A DNA stretch of 64,000 nucleotides from Chloroflexota bacterium (GTDB taxonomy: Bacteria; Chloroflexota; Limnocylindria; Limnocylindrales; CSP1-4). Position 1 is the first letter of the stretch. Every line of letters begins with the position of its first letter. The stretch is taken from contig DAHXON010000003.1 of NCBI GenBank assembly GCA_027364875.1, positions 22,660 through 86,659 on the forward strand. The letters run 5' to 3'. Shown in pieces: positions 32,197 to 40,782 of the stretch. Both the position numbers and the translations under genes were made by a program. The notes below the pieces were generated by a model, which was not told the DNA's origin, did no database searches, and saw only the letters and a list, made by a program, of their open reading frames with translations.

Positions 32197-33024
32197 TCAC
32201 CGCACCGAATGCTTCTCGTACAGCCTCATCGCCCAGACGTACGACAGGGCTGCGATGGCCACGCACCATGCCACGGCAAGGATTGCCTGGTTGCCGAAGG
32301 ACGTGCTCGTGAGCAGGCCGCGGAGCGTCTCGATGATGGGCGTGTACGGCTGATACTCGGCGAAGAGTCGCAGCGGGCCGGGCATCGAATCGGTGGGGAC
32401 GAAGCCACTGCCGAGGAACGGTAGAAGGATCAGCGGCATCGGAATGTTGCTGGCGGTCTCGACGCTGTCCGTCACCATGCCCAGCGCCACGCAGAGCCAT
32501 ATCAGCGCGAACGAGGCGATCGCCAGGATGCCGACCACGCCGAGCCATTCCATTGGGGACGCGCTCGGCCGGAAGCCGATGAGCACGGCCACGCCGAACA
32601 CGAGGATGATGGCCAGCGCGGCCTGGACCATGCTGCCGAGGACATGGCCGGTGAGCACCGAGGCCCGGGAGATGGACATTGTCCGAAACCGCGCGACGAT
32701 GCCGCCGGTCATGTCCATCGCCACCGAGATCGCCGTCCCCTGGACGACGGCGGCGATCGTCATGACCAGGATTCCCGGAACCACGTACTCGAGGTAGGCA
32801 GACCGGCCACCGGAAGCGCCGGCTGCGGCGGCAGCGCCACCCACCGCGCCGGCGGGACCAAGGCCCGAGCCCAGCGTTCCGCCGAAGACGAAGACGAACA
32901 GAAGCAAGAAGATCACCGGCATCCCGACCACGAGCACGGTCAGGGATGGGTAGCGCACCATGTGCCGCAGCTGGCGGCGCAGCATCGTGGCGGAGTCGCT
33001 CACGGTGTAAGCAATGGCGTTCAT
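32197..33024 (-). CDS. ABC-2 type transporter permease (DrrB-like)
   Basis: 'LRRQLRHMVRYPSLTVLVVGMPVIFLLLFVFVFGGTLG', 'YLEYVVPGILVMTIAAVVQGTAISVAMDMTGGIVARFRTM'. Confidence 0.9.
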   Translation of the reverse strand: MNAIAYTVSDSATMLRRQLRHMVRYPSLTVLVVGMPVIFLLLFVFVFGGTLGSGLGPAGAVGGAAAAAGASGGRSAYLEYVVPGILVMTIAAVVQGTAISVAMDMTGGIVARFRTMSISRASVLTGHVLGSMVQAALAIILVFGVAVLIGFRPSASPMEWLGVVGILAIASFALIWLCVALGMVTDSVETASNIPMPLILLPFLGSGFVPTDSMPGPLRLFAEYQPYTPIIETLRGLLTSTSFGNQAILAVAWCVAIAALSYVWAMRLYEKHSVR

Positions 33025-34016
33025 CGGGCAATCGCCTCCCGGGTGTCGGACTGGGTTTCGGGCCGCGGCTCGAGATTGGCTTCGGGCCGGCCCGTGAGGG
33101 AGAGGAACACGTCGTCGAGGTCGGGCGTGTGGATCGTCAGCCCATCCACCTCGATGCCGACGCCGTCCAGGCGGTCGAGCATGGATTTCAACGAGCGGAC
33201 GTCGCCGCTTCCTGGAAGGTCGAGGGTGAGGGCTTCGTCGTCCCGCGCTGTCGGCTCCAGGAGGCGGGTGGCCCGCTCGAAGACGGCCGCGTCGCCGAAC
33301 TGGAGGCTCATGTGGCCGCCCGGCACGAGCCGCTTCAACTCGGCCGCCGTGCCCTGGGCAACGAGCTTGCCGTGGTCGAGCACCGCGATCCGGTCGGACA
33401 GCTGATCGGCCTCTTCGAGGTACTGCGTCGTCAGGAAGACCGTGACCCCGCTCGCGACGAGCCCGCGGACTATCTGCCACATCGTCCGGCGGCTGCGCGG
33501 GTCGAGTCCGGCCGTCGGCTCGTCGAGGAAGATGATCCGCGGGTCGCCGACGAGGGTCATGGCCAGGTCCAGGCGCCGCTGCATCCCGCCCGAGTACGTG
33601 GAAACGGGCTTGCCGGCGGCATCCGCGAGGTCGAATTGCTCGAGCAGTTCCGCGGCGCGCCGGCGTCCGCCGCTCCTGCCCATGTGCCGCAGGTCGGCCA
33701 TCAATACCAGGTTCTCCTCGCCGGTGAGGAACTTGTCCACCGCGGAGAACTGGCCCGTGACGCCGATCGCGGATCGAACGCCATCCGGATCGAGAGCCAG
33801 GTCGTGGCCGCCGACCTGAACCTGCCCGCCGTCGGCGGATATGAGGGTCGACAGGATCTGGACGGTGGTCGTCTTCCCGGCGCCGTTGGGGCCGAGCATC
33901 GAGAAGACGGTTCCGGTGGCGACTTCGAAGTCGATGCCGTCCAGGACCACCTGGCTGCCATAGGACTTGCGCAACCCGTGTACCCGGATTGCGGCGGGGG
34001 AGTGGTTGTTCGTCAT
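33021..34016 (-). CDS. Daunorubicin-resistance-type ABC transporter ATPase (DrrA-like)
   Basis: Walker A 'LGPNGAGKTTTV', signature 'YSGGMQRRLDLA', 'IIFLDEPTAGLD'; overlaps permease start. Confidence 0.93.
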   Translation of the reverse strand: MTNNHSPAAIRVHGLRKSYGSQVVLDGIDFEVATGTVFSMLGPNGAGKTTTVQILSTLISADGGQVQVGGHDLALDPDGVRSAIGVTGQFSAVDKFLTGEENLVLMADLRHMGRSGGRRRAAELLEQFDLADAAGKPVSTYSGGMQRRLDLAMTLVGDPRIIFLDEPTAGLDPRSRRTMWQIVRGLVASGVTVFLTTQYLEEADQLSDRIAVLDHGKLVAQGTAAELKRLVPGGHMSLQFGDAAVFERATRLLEPTARDDEALTLDLPGSGDVRSLKSMLDRLDGVGIEVDGLTIHTPDLDDVFLSLTGRPEANLEPRPETQSDTREAIAR

Positions 34017-34202
34017 GTCTCTTCGCCTCGGAGGGCACCGCGGGCCACGGCAAAGCCGGAGGCGGCCCGCGCAGGGGTGCCCGATGTCTCGTGGGGGGTT
34101 TGTTTCGATTGACCGCCGACAGGCGGGTTGGGCTGGGCGTCAGCGCGCGGCGTCAACGCGCGATTGCGGCCCCAGGCGCCGGATCAGGGTCCGGCGCGCG
34201 GG

Positions 34203-34724
34203 CTAGATGTCGAGGTCTTCGACCGTTGGCTCGCTGATCGCTCCGACGACCATGTCGTAGAGCTGGGCAGGGACCTTGTCGCGGAGCTGCTCGACCGACT
34301 CGAAGATCTCCAGGGTCGATTCGCCCGAGGAGAACGTCCAGCTGTAGTTGCCCAGGCCGAGCCAGCTGCGGAAGCCGGCCGCGGGATTTCCGTCCGCGTC
34401 GCGCCCGGCCCACTCGGGAGACTTCTCGACGTGCAGGACGAACTTGCCGGACCGAGTCCCGTAGACCCGGTACATCTCCATCCGGCTGTTGGTCGAATTG
34501 CCCCACTCCCCGAGCAACCTGCCCGTGAAGCGCTTCTTGCGGTCGCCCTTGGGCCCGACTCGAACGACGATCTCCTTGAAGCCTTCGAGGCGGCTTTCTT
34601 CCACGTCCACGAAACGCCGCAGCGCAGTCGTGATAGCGGACGAGAGGTTTCCGCCCGCGAGCTCCTGAGCTCGCTGGTAGAGGGGGAGATCGCCATCCGA
34701 AACGTAGATCGTCTTGTTCGGCAC
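34203..34724 (-). CDS. EXLDI-family-like protein
   Basis: 'NKTIYVSDGDLPLYQRAQELAGGNLSSAITTALRRFV' N-terminus and C-terminal '...EDLDI'. Confidence 0.7.
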   Translation of the reverse strand: MPNKTIYVSDGDLPLYQRAQELAGGNLSSAITTALRRFVDVEESRLEGFKEIVVRVGPKGDRKKRFTGRLLGEWGNSTNSRMEMYRVYGTRSGKFVLHVEKSPEWAGRDADGNPAAGFRSWLGLGNYSWTFSSGESTLEIFESVEQLRDKVPAQLYDMVVGAISEPTVEDLDI

Positions 34725-34767
34725 CTGAGCATCCTAACTCCCAGTGTTCGGAGTCGTCATGTTGCCA

Positions 34768-34785
34768 GTATACATATACGTATAC
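34768..34785. promoter_or_regulatory. AT-rich palindromic motif GTATACATATACGTATAC upstream of EXLDI-like gene
   Basis: Contains perfect TATACGTATA and two GTATAC words in a GC-rich context. Confidence 0.45.
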
Positions 34786-35001
34786 CGCCTGCAAGTGCCG
34801 TTGCGAATTCGCGCGCTCCGATTCGGTGAAGTCCCGCTGGCACGTGCGTTTCGGCATGCTCGAGCGTCTGTAGGTTCGAAGTGATGCCGATCGATCTGAC
34901 CGCTCCCGAACAATCCCTGTCCGCCGCGGGTCGATCTGGGCGGAAGCCAGGGGCTCCTACGCTGCCGGTTCGCGGCGTCAGGCTGAGCTGAGCGCATACC
35001 C

Positions 35002-36393
35002 ATGACGAAGCTGCCGTTGGGCGCCAGACCAATCCCGCGACGCCATTCCACGAGCCGAAACCTGGCCGTCGGCGCGGTGGCAGTTGTCGGGCTCGTGGCT
35101 GCAGCCGTGTGCACCGGAACCTGGGCGAGGCTTTCCTCTGGCGGCTCGAAACCTCCCGCGGCCATGGGCTCCGTAGCTGCCACCGCGTCGACCGCATTGA
35201 CGACCACCAACTCTCGCGTTCCACAGAACACGGATGATGGTCCCGCCCTGGCGACCGGGGAGCACGTCATCGACATACGCCGATCCGCCGGCGGCGGCTG
35301 GCTGCTCACCCTGGTGCGTCTCCTCTTGGACGAAGGATCGGGCTGGCGGAATTGCTGGCTGTCGGGGGCTGGGCCGAAGTGGCCCGGGGGACCCATTCCT
35401 GGACTGCAGGCCTTCTTTTTCGGAGATGTGATCCGCGTGCGGCTGAGCGCCACACTCTGGACAAGCATCGACGGCTGCGCCAGCTGGTCCAACGCGAGCA
35501 TCCCCGTCGATCCTATAGACCTCGCCTTTCCCACGGCGAATGTCGGGTACCTGATCGGTGGTGATCAGACATTGGCCGCAAACCCGACCACGACGATCTT
35601 CAAAACCGTTGACGGCGGCCTGCACTGGAAGGCAACGGGCACCGCACACATCGCTCTGGGGCCCGCTCCGTTGATCTCGTTCGCCGATGCCGATCACGGC
35701 TGGGTCACCGACGGACTTTCCGTGTGGACGACCGCGACCGGTGGCGCTTCTTGGGTCAAGACGGCGCTGCCAACGCCTCCTTCGTTCAAAGGGAACCCCT
35801 CAGGCCTCACGAAATCCACAGACGGCGACGGCCGCGCGGTCATTGCGGCCACATACGACTCTACCTACGGCATGGGCGGCGTCCCGCTCCATCTGGTGTT
35901 CTACCGAACCGTGGACTTCGGGAAGCATTGGGAGGCGGCCCCGGTCCGGGAGGTTGAGGAATCGACCGAGCTCTCCGTGGTCGACTCGGAGACATGGGTC
36001 ACCCTGGACCCGTCTGAGCCTGCGACCGTGCGGACCACGACCGACGCCGGTTCCACCTGGCAGACAGTCACCGTCGGTCACCGCTGGCCCTTCATCGCCG
36101 GCGGAATCCACTTCGCAGATACCTTGCACGGGTGGCTCGTGGTTACCGAGCCGTATCCGGTCTCTTCTCAATCGCCCAGTCTGAATTTCGCGCATCTTCA
36201 GACTCAGCATCTGGTAGTCACGGACGATGGCGGAGACACCTGGGTCGAACTCAAACCGTGGCCGAGGGCTAGCGTCCGGCTGCGGCCGACGGCGTCGCCG
36301 GCGGCCCCAGCGATCCGATCAACTGGCGGATCGGCTCAGGGCGCGGGGAAGCTGAAGCTCGCCTGTTTTTCGCGGTCCGGCCCGACTACGTGA
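35002..36393 (+). CDS. TM-anchored protein with YCF48/BNR-like repeats
   Basis: N-terminal TM 'AVGAVAVVGLVAAAVCTGTW'; repeated 'TTDAGSTWQTV', 'VDGGLHWKATG', 'TDDGGDTWVEL' motifs. Confidence 0.7.
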   Translation: MTKLPLGARPIPRRHSTSRNLAVGAVAVVGLVAAAVCTGTWARLSSGGSKPPAAMGSVAATASTALTTTNSRVPQNTDDGPALATGEHVIDIRRSAGGGWLLTLVRLLLDEGSGWRNCWLSGAGPKWPGGPIPGLQAFFFGDVIRVRLSATLWTSIDGCASWSNASIPVDPIDLAFPTANVGYLIGGDQTLAANPTTTIFKTVDGGLHWKATGTAHIALGPAPLISFADADHGWVTDGLSVWTTATGGASWVKTALPTPPSFKGNPSGLTKSTDGDGRAVIAATYDSTYGMGGVPLHLVFYRTVDFGKHWEAAPVREVEESTELSVVDSETWVTLDPSEPATVRTTTDAGSTWQTVTVGHRWPFIAGGIHFADTLHGWLVVTEPYPVSSQSPSLNFAHLQTQHLVVTDDGGDTWVELKPWPRASVRLRPTASPAAPAIRSTGGSAQGAGKLKLACFSRSGPTT

Positions 36394-36806
36394 TCGAGGT
36401 CAAGCCGTCGATCCTGGCCGAGCACGACGGACCAATGCTCGTCGTCGGAGGCCGGGCCTACTCCGACAGGCCGTCTGGCTTCGGAAGGCCTGCAACTCCC
36501 TGGACTTGGCCCGGCGGTCCCCGTCATCAGTCCGGGCGTGGAGTCGCCCCACCAGGCGGCCAGGCCATTTGCCTCCCTGTCAACGTCAGTTGGATCGGAA
36601 GCAGAGTCATCCTCGAAGTACACCCGTGGGGTGAAGCCAAGGAAGGCGATCCCGGTGCCTGGGCCGATCGGACGGTACTTGACTGTGGCGACGTCACTGT
36701 CGTGGATGTCGATCCATAGCCACGGTCCCGCCGCCGTAGGTTCGTCCTCGGAATCCTGCTCTGTCCACCGAGTGCCATCGAAGAGATACGTACCGAAGAC
36801 TCCCAT
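36336..36806 (-). CDS. Hypothetical protein
   Basis: 'MGVFGTYLFDGTRWTEQDSEDEPTAAGPWLWIDIHDSDVATVKYRPIG...' protein-like composition; short convergent overlap with the preceding CDS. Confidence 0.5.
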   Translation of the reverse strand: MGVFGTYLFDGTRWTEQDSEDEPTAAGPWLWIDIHDSDVATVKYRPIGPGTGIAFLGFTPRVYFEDDSASDPTDVDREANGLAAWWGDSTPGLMTGTAGPSPGSCRPSEARRPVGVGPASDDEHWSVVLGQDRRLDLDHVVGPDREKQASFSFPAP

Positions 36807-36890
36807 GGCCCAATGATGGCACGGAGCCGTGACGTAGGTGGCGACCACCACATGCTGGGTCAGCCGAGTGGTCGCTCGATCGCCGTGCCC

Positions 36891-36979
36891 TTGTAGTACG
36901 GTCCGTTTGGTTGACTGGAAACGTACTACAAAGTAGTCTTGTGGTACGGTCTATTTACGCGAGGGGTGACGTACCACAA
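36891..36979. promoter_or_regulatory. Two-unit palindromic operator array upstream of and overlapping the fic start codon
   Basis: TTGTAGTACG(36891-36900)-21 nt-CGTACTACAA(36922-36931)-7 nt-TTGTGGTACG(36939-36948)-21 nt-CGTACCACAA(36970-36979). Confidence 0.8.
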
Positions 36980-37992
36980 TGGTGATTACGAAAGAAGGCA
37001 GGGGCCGGCCCACCCGGATCTCGATATACGCAGCAGTCGAGCAGGCCACCGCAGAGCTGAACCGAATCGGCGGACTCCCTGGACCGGCTGTGGCCGGAGA
37101 CATCTGGTCGGGAATCTGGTACGAGGAAACCCACAACTCGACGGCCATCGAGGGCAATACGCTCGTCCTGAAGGAAGTCCGGCAGCTCCTCGAAACTGGA
37201 CAAGCGGTAGGCGACAAGCAACTGGCCGAATATCTCGAGGTCAAGGGCTACGCGGACGCTGCCGAGTGGGTGTACGGACAGGCGTGCGACCGCGATACCG
37301 AGCGATGCGATCCGTACATCACCATGACCGAACTCCGACAGATAAACACGCTCGTCGTGGGCCCCGCCTGGAAAGTGCAGCCGCCGGAGGGTCTGCTGCC
37401 AGGCGAGACGCCAGGCGGGTTCCGTCAGCACAACATCAAGCCATTTGCGGGCGGCATGACGCCGCCCGACTTCACCGACGTGCCGCCCCTCGTGTCCGAC
37501 TGGCTGCAACTCGCGAATGCAGAGCCCGATGCAGGCCAGCCGGTCATCGAGCACCTTGCCCGCGTGCATGCCGGGTTTGAGCGGATCCATCCGTTCCGCG
37601 ATGGCAACGGCCGAACCGGTCGACTCGTGCTCGACCTGCTGCTCGTTCGACACGGTCTTGCCCCAGCGATCATCTACAAGAAGGACCGGGCCAAGTACCT
37701 GCGCGCACTCGATCGAGCCGATCAGGGAGAGTTCGGGCCTCTCGGCGAGCTGGTCGCCCGCGCCGTCAAGGATTGTCTCGACCGGTTCCTCCTCCCGGCC
37801 CTCGGCGGCCCTCACCAGCTGCTGCCGCTGTCTGCACTAGCCACGAAATCTGTGTCGGCGCTCGCCCTGCGTCGAGCCGCCGAAAGGAACGCGCTCAGGG
37901 CGGTCCGTCAGTCAAACGGCTGGTACAGCACGAAGGCATGGGTCACGACCTACCTGAGAACCGGGCGACGCAAGGGGCCCCATCAGTCGTAG
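36979..37992 (+). CDS. Fic/DOC-family protein, class II (N-terminal inhibitory motif)
   Basis: Fic motif 'HPFRDGNGRTGRL' and inhibitory motif 'STAIEGN' upstream of it. Confidence 0.93.
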   Translation: MVITKEGRGRPTRISIYAAVEQATAELNRIGGLPGPAVAGDIWSGIWYEETHNSTAIEGNTLVLKEVRQLLETGQAVGDKQLAEYLEVKGYADAAEWVYGQACDRDTERCDPYITMTELRQINTLVVGPAWKVQPPEGLLPGETPGGFRQHNIKPFAGGMTPPDFTDVPPLVSDWLQLANAEPDAGQPVIEHLARVHAGFERIHPFRDGNGRTGRLVLDLLLVRHGLAPAIIYKKDRAKYLRALDRADQGEFGPLGELVARAVKDCLDRFLLPALGGPHQLLPLSALATKSVSALALRRAAERNALRAVRQSNGWYSTKAWVTTYLRTGRRKGPHQS

Positions 37993-38015
37993 CGGTGGTC
38001 CCACCGTTTGGCGCC

Positions 38016-38903
38016 TCAGGACCGCCATCCTCCGTCTCCGGGGTCCCAGGTCGCGGAGTCGACCTCGCCCGAGAGGATGGGGTCCAGCATTCGCGCCGCA
38101 GCTGCGTGGCCCGCACCAAGGTCCGTGTCGAGACCTATTTCGCGGGCCATGCGGGCATAGGGCACGCGCCAGTCAGGCGGCGGGTCCGGCAGCGCCGGCG
38201 GCACCGGCCGGCCCTCCCGACGGGCGAAGGTCCGGTCCAGAGCGACGTGCAGTAGGGCGGCGTCGGGCATTCCTTCCGCGGCGATCAGGGCAAGGTCGAC
38301 GAGATCCTTGACGCGTGTGCTGGGCGTTCGATCGCCGTACCCGCGTGTGTAGGCGTGGACCTTCTCCGCGATCTGGAACTCGAGCGGCACCGCCGCGACC
38401 TCCACGGGCGCCAGCTCGGCGAAGGAGAGCAGGTCGGGTCCGCGCAGTCGCGCGGGCTCGACGTCGGTGGGTGGGTCGAAGCCCACGTCGAGCACGAACT
38501 CGTCGAAGGTACGGCCGGCCAGCTCGGCGGTGACGTGATAGCGAACGGCGGCACCGTCGCGAAGTCGGTCAAGAGCGGTCGTCCGCTCGATCGCGAAGGC
38601 GAAGAAGTCGCCGAGGTCGACGGCCTGGACTGCCAGCAGGTCCGCCGTCGCGGATGCTTCGTCGCCGGCGGCCGCCAGATCGATATCTCTGGTCGTTCGA
38701 GCGTGACTGCCGAACCGATAATCCAGCGCGAGCGCGCCCTTGAGCAGCCAGCGATCCGGCGCTGTCGCCACCAGTCGGGCCAGCAGTCGATCGAATGCGA
38801 CTTCCTTGCGCAGCCGGACAAGCGAGCGGCCCGTCTCCTGGCCGAGCGCGGGCAGCCGCCTCTCCAGTGCCTGGCGGAAGTCGGGCGCGGATTTGTACTT
38901 CAT
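38016..38903 (-). CDS. AbiEii/AbiGii-family nucleotidyltransferase toxin
   Basis: 'RWLLKGALALDYRFGSHARTTRDIDLAAAGDE' nucleotidyltransferase motif; overlaps AbiEi gene by 4 bp. Confidence 0.9.
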   Translation of the reverse strand: MKYKSAPDFRQALERRLPALGQETGRSLVRLRKEVAFDRLLARLVATAPDRWLLKGALALDYRFGSHARTTRDIDLAAAGDEASATADLLAVQAVDLGDFFAFAIERTTALDRLRDGAAVRYHVTAELAGRTFDEFVLDVGFDPPTDVEPARLRGPDLLSFAELAPVEVAAVPLEFQIAEKVHAYTRGYGDRTPSTRVKDLVDLALIAAEGMPDAALLHVALDRTFARREGRPVPPALPDPPPDWRVPYARMAREIGLDTDLGAGHAAAARMLDPILSGEVDSATWDPGDGGWRS

Positions 38904-39508
38904 GTCGCGTGGTCCGCCAGGGCTTGGTCGATGAGGCCCTGGACTCGAAGACCCCGCCGTCGCGCAGCTTCGCGCAGTCGGGAGGCTGTCGTCATGCTTC
39001 GATCGAGTGCACCGCGAACTGCCGCCACGACCTGGTCTGGTGCGACCCCGATTTCGGCGACGTCCACGATCGTGCGCTCCGGTCCGGTGACCCGCACGCC
39101 TTTGCGCGAGACGACATCCGCTTCGGCGAGAGGGCGCGTCGACGTGTGGATGACGACGCCGGGCTGCGTCACCAGCCTGCGGCGGATCCTGGGCACCGTG
39201 AGATGCACGGCGTCGGCGATGACGTCGGAGAGCCCCAGGAGCGCGAGCGCCGACTCATGCGAGACAACGGCGTCGGGCGCCGGGCGCCGCCTGGCGGCCA
39301 CGATCTCCTCGTGGGTCTCGCGAGGGTAGTCACGCAGGCGGTAGAGGCCCCTGACCACGCGCAGGAAGCGCCCGCTCTTAGCGTGGTGTGTGAGCAGCGC
39401 CGAACTGAAGCCGCACGCTTGAGCCTGGGCCGTCGTGAAGTAACCTGCCTGCGCGCTGGCTATGGCGAAGAGCGCTTCGTGGTCTGGCGCCTGGGTTATG
39501 TCGTTCAC
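38900..39508 (-). CDS. AbiEi-family antitoxin
   Basis: N-terminal wHTH 'EALFAIASAQAGYFTTAQAQACGFSSALLTHHAKSGRFLRVVRGLYRLRDYP', operonic with the AbiEii gene. Confidence 0.88.
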   Translation of the reverse strand: MNDITQAPDHEALFAIASAQAGYFTTAQAQACGFSSALLTHHAKSGRFLRVVRGLYRLRDYPRETHEEIVAARRRPAPDAVVSHESALALLGLSDVIADAVHLTVPRIRRRLVTQPGVVIHTSTRPLAEADVVSRKGVRVTGPERTIVDVAEIGVAPDQVVAAVRGALDRSMTTASRLREAARRRGLRVQGLIDQALADHAT

Positions 39509-39599
39509 ATCCTAGATGATACTTGGGAAGCCAACGACAGGATGCAGGGCTTCCACGGATCGCGTCGGACAGCCGGTCCCAGCTCCGGACAAACGTCGA

Positions 39600-39618
39600 G
39601 CCCCTCAGCTAGAGGGGC
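39600..39618 (-). terminator. Hairpin GCCCCTC-agcta-GAGGGGC, possibly the original terminator of the tRNA-Gly gene
   Basis: Perfect 7-bp stem, 5-nt loop just outside the left attachment site; no clear T-run. Confidence 0.35.
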
Positions 39619-39640
39619 CCTCGGAGCGTGAAACGGTGTT

Positions 39641-40540
39641 TTGGAGCGGGAGACGGGACTCGAACCCGCCATTCCCAACTTTGCGACAATCAGCCTTCCG
39701 GACACATACCGAGGAATCCTGGAGCGGGCGATCGCGAAGATCTTCCCGAACGCGCCGTCGGCCCCTGCTTATCAGCCTACCAACACGACCGCAGAGCGGG
39801 TGCAACCTGACGACATCCTGGATGCCTTTGACGGCACCGCCGTTGGTCGTGCCGTGGACGCGGTCCTCGATGGAGTAGGTACCTCGAGCAACCTGTCTCT
39901 GCGGGCGTGGGGTCTCCGGGTCTTTCTCCGCTGGGCCCAAGTCGGGGGCGTGGATCTAGGGCTGATCGATGAGGTCGCACTTCGCGAGCGATATCTGCCC
40001 TACCTTCGCGAGCGGTACGCACAGGCGAACGCACCCATGTCGGTCGCTCACCGCCTGCTTGATGCTATCGACGAGATCCGACGAATCGAACCGGGCACCT
40101 TCCCGGCACTTCCGACGAGGCCACAGGCCGTCCGAGTGGTCAAGCCACGACGGACCAGGGGGACGGATCCGATCTACGCCCTTGGCCCCAGCGCGGGCCT
40201 CGGGCTGGCTGTTGCGTCGGTCGTGAAGGATGCTCCATCGGCTGTCCAGATGAAGGTGCGCCGATACGCCGTCGGGCAGTTCCTGACGTGGTGTCAACTG
40301 ACGGGTCGCAACCCTCTCGACGTCACGTTTGAAGACATCGATGGGGCCTTCGATGCCTGGCTCCGTCCGCGCCTCAAGAACTGGGCGGAGGTCAAGGTAC
40401 ATGCCCGCAGTCTGCTTAGGCAGCTGGCATCAGTCCCGCCGCCGGGTGCCACGGATGCCGCCGAGCCGACACCGCAGCCAGTTGTGAGCCCTTCCTCGCT
40501 GTCGGGACCAGCAATTTCCGATGACTGCGCCGGGGCGTAG
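39641..40540 (+). CDS. ORF entering from the attachment site; SAM-like core-binding domain resemblance; probable 3' part of a gene split by integration
   Basis: Only a TTG start inside the tRNA fragment, upstream in-frame TGA at 39629-39631; protein-like with high GC3; 'AVGQFLTWCQLTGRNPLDVTFEDIDGAFDAWL'. Confidence 0.6.
   Translation: MERETGLEPAIPNFATISLPDTYRGILERAIAKIFPNAPSAPAYQPTNTTAERVQPDDILDAFDGTAVGRAVDAVLDGVGTSSNLSLRAWGLRVFLRWAQVGGVDLGLIDEVALRERYLPYLRERYAQANAPMSVAHRLLDAIDEIRRIEPGTFPALPTRPQAVRVVKPRRTRGTDPIYALGPSAGLGLAVASVVKDAPSAVQMKVRRYAVGQFLTWCQLTGRNPLDVTFEDIDGAFDAWLRPRLKNWAEVKVHARSLLRQLASVPPPGATDAAEPTPQPVVSPSSLSGPAISDDCAGA
39642..39669 (+). repeat. Distal attachment-site copy: tRNA-Gly 3' fragment
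   Basis: tggagcgggagacgggactcgaacccgc, identical to 60926-60953 except C/T at 39659. Confidence 0.9.
39669..39686 (+). repeat. Inverted arm CCATTCCCAACTTTGCGA of predicted attP (element left end)
   Basis: Reverse complement of 60911-60928 over 18/18 bp. Confidence 0.88.
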
Positions 40541-40782
40541 ACGCGTGACCGTCTTCGTCCGATTGGGTTATTGGCGGTGCTCCTTGTCGCCGCTACTCGG
40601 CGATCGGCTCGGACACCCGAATGGGACGGAATCCCTCGTGGATGGGCCATCGATGGTCCACCGAGTCGGGCGTAATGCCTCGAATCGGCCCGAGAGGCCG
40701 GTTGCGCCAAGAGACAGCTGGGAGTCGACTACGTCGGCTGAAAGCCATCCGGCGGAGCAAAGAAGGTCAGGAGGAAGTCGCC

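Noticed and set aside
32197-34053. Single 618-aa ORF spanning ABC permease and ATPase
   Set aside because: Only the C-terminal half (from MNAIAYTV, 33024) is permease-like; the upstream part is an out-of-frame shadow of the ATPase gene.
39516-39878. ORFs 39516-39878(+) and 39605-39940(-) over the left att site
   Set aside because: Translations of the tRNA fragment ('SGRRDSNPPFP', 'GAGDGTRTRHSQ' style) are a common spurious annotation artefact. I kept only 39641-40540 because of its composition and the frame match to the recombinase.
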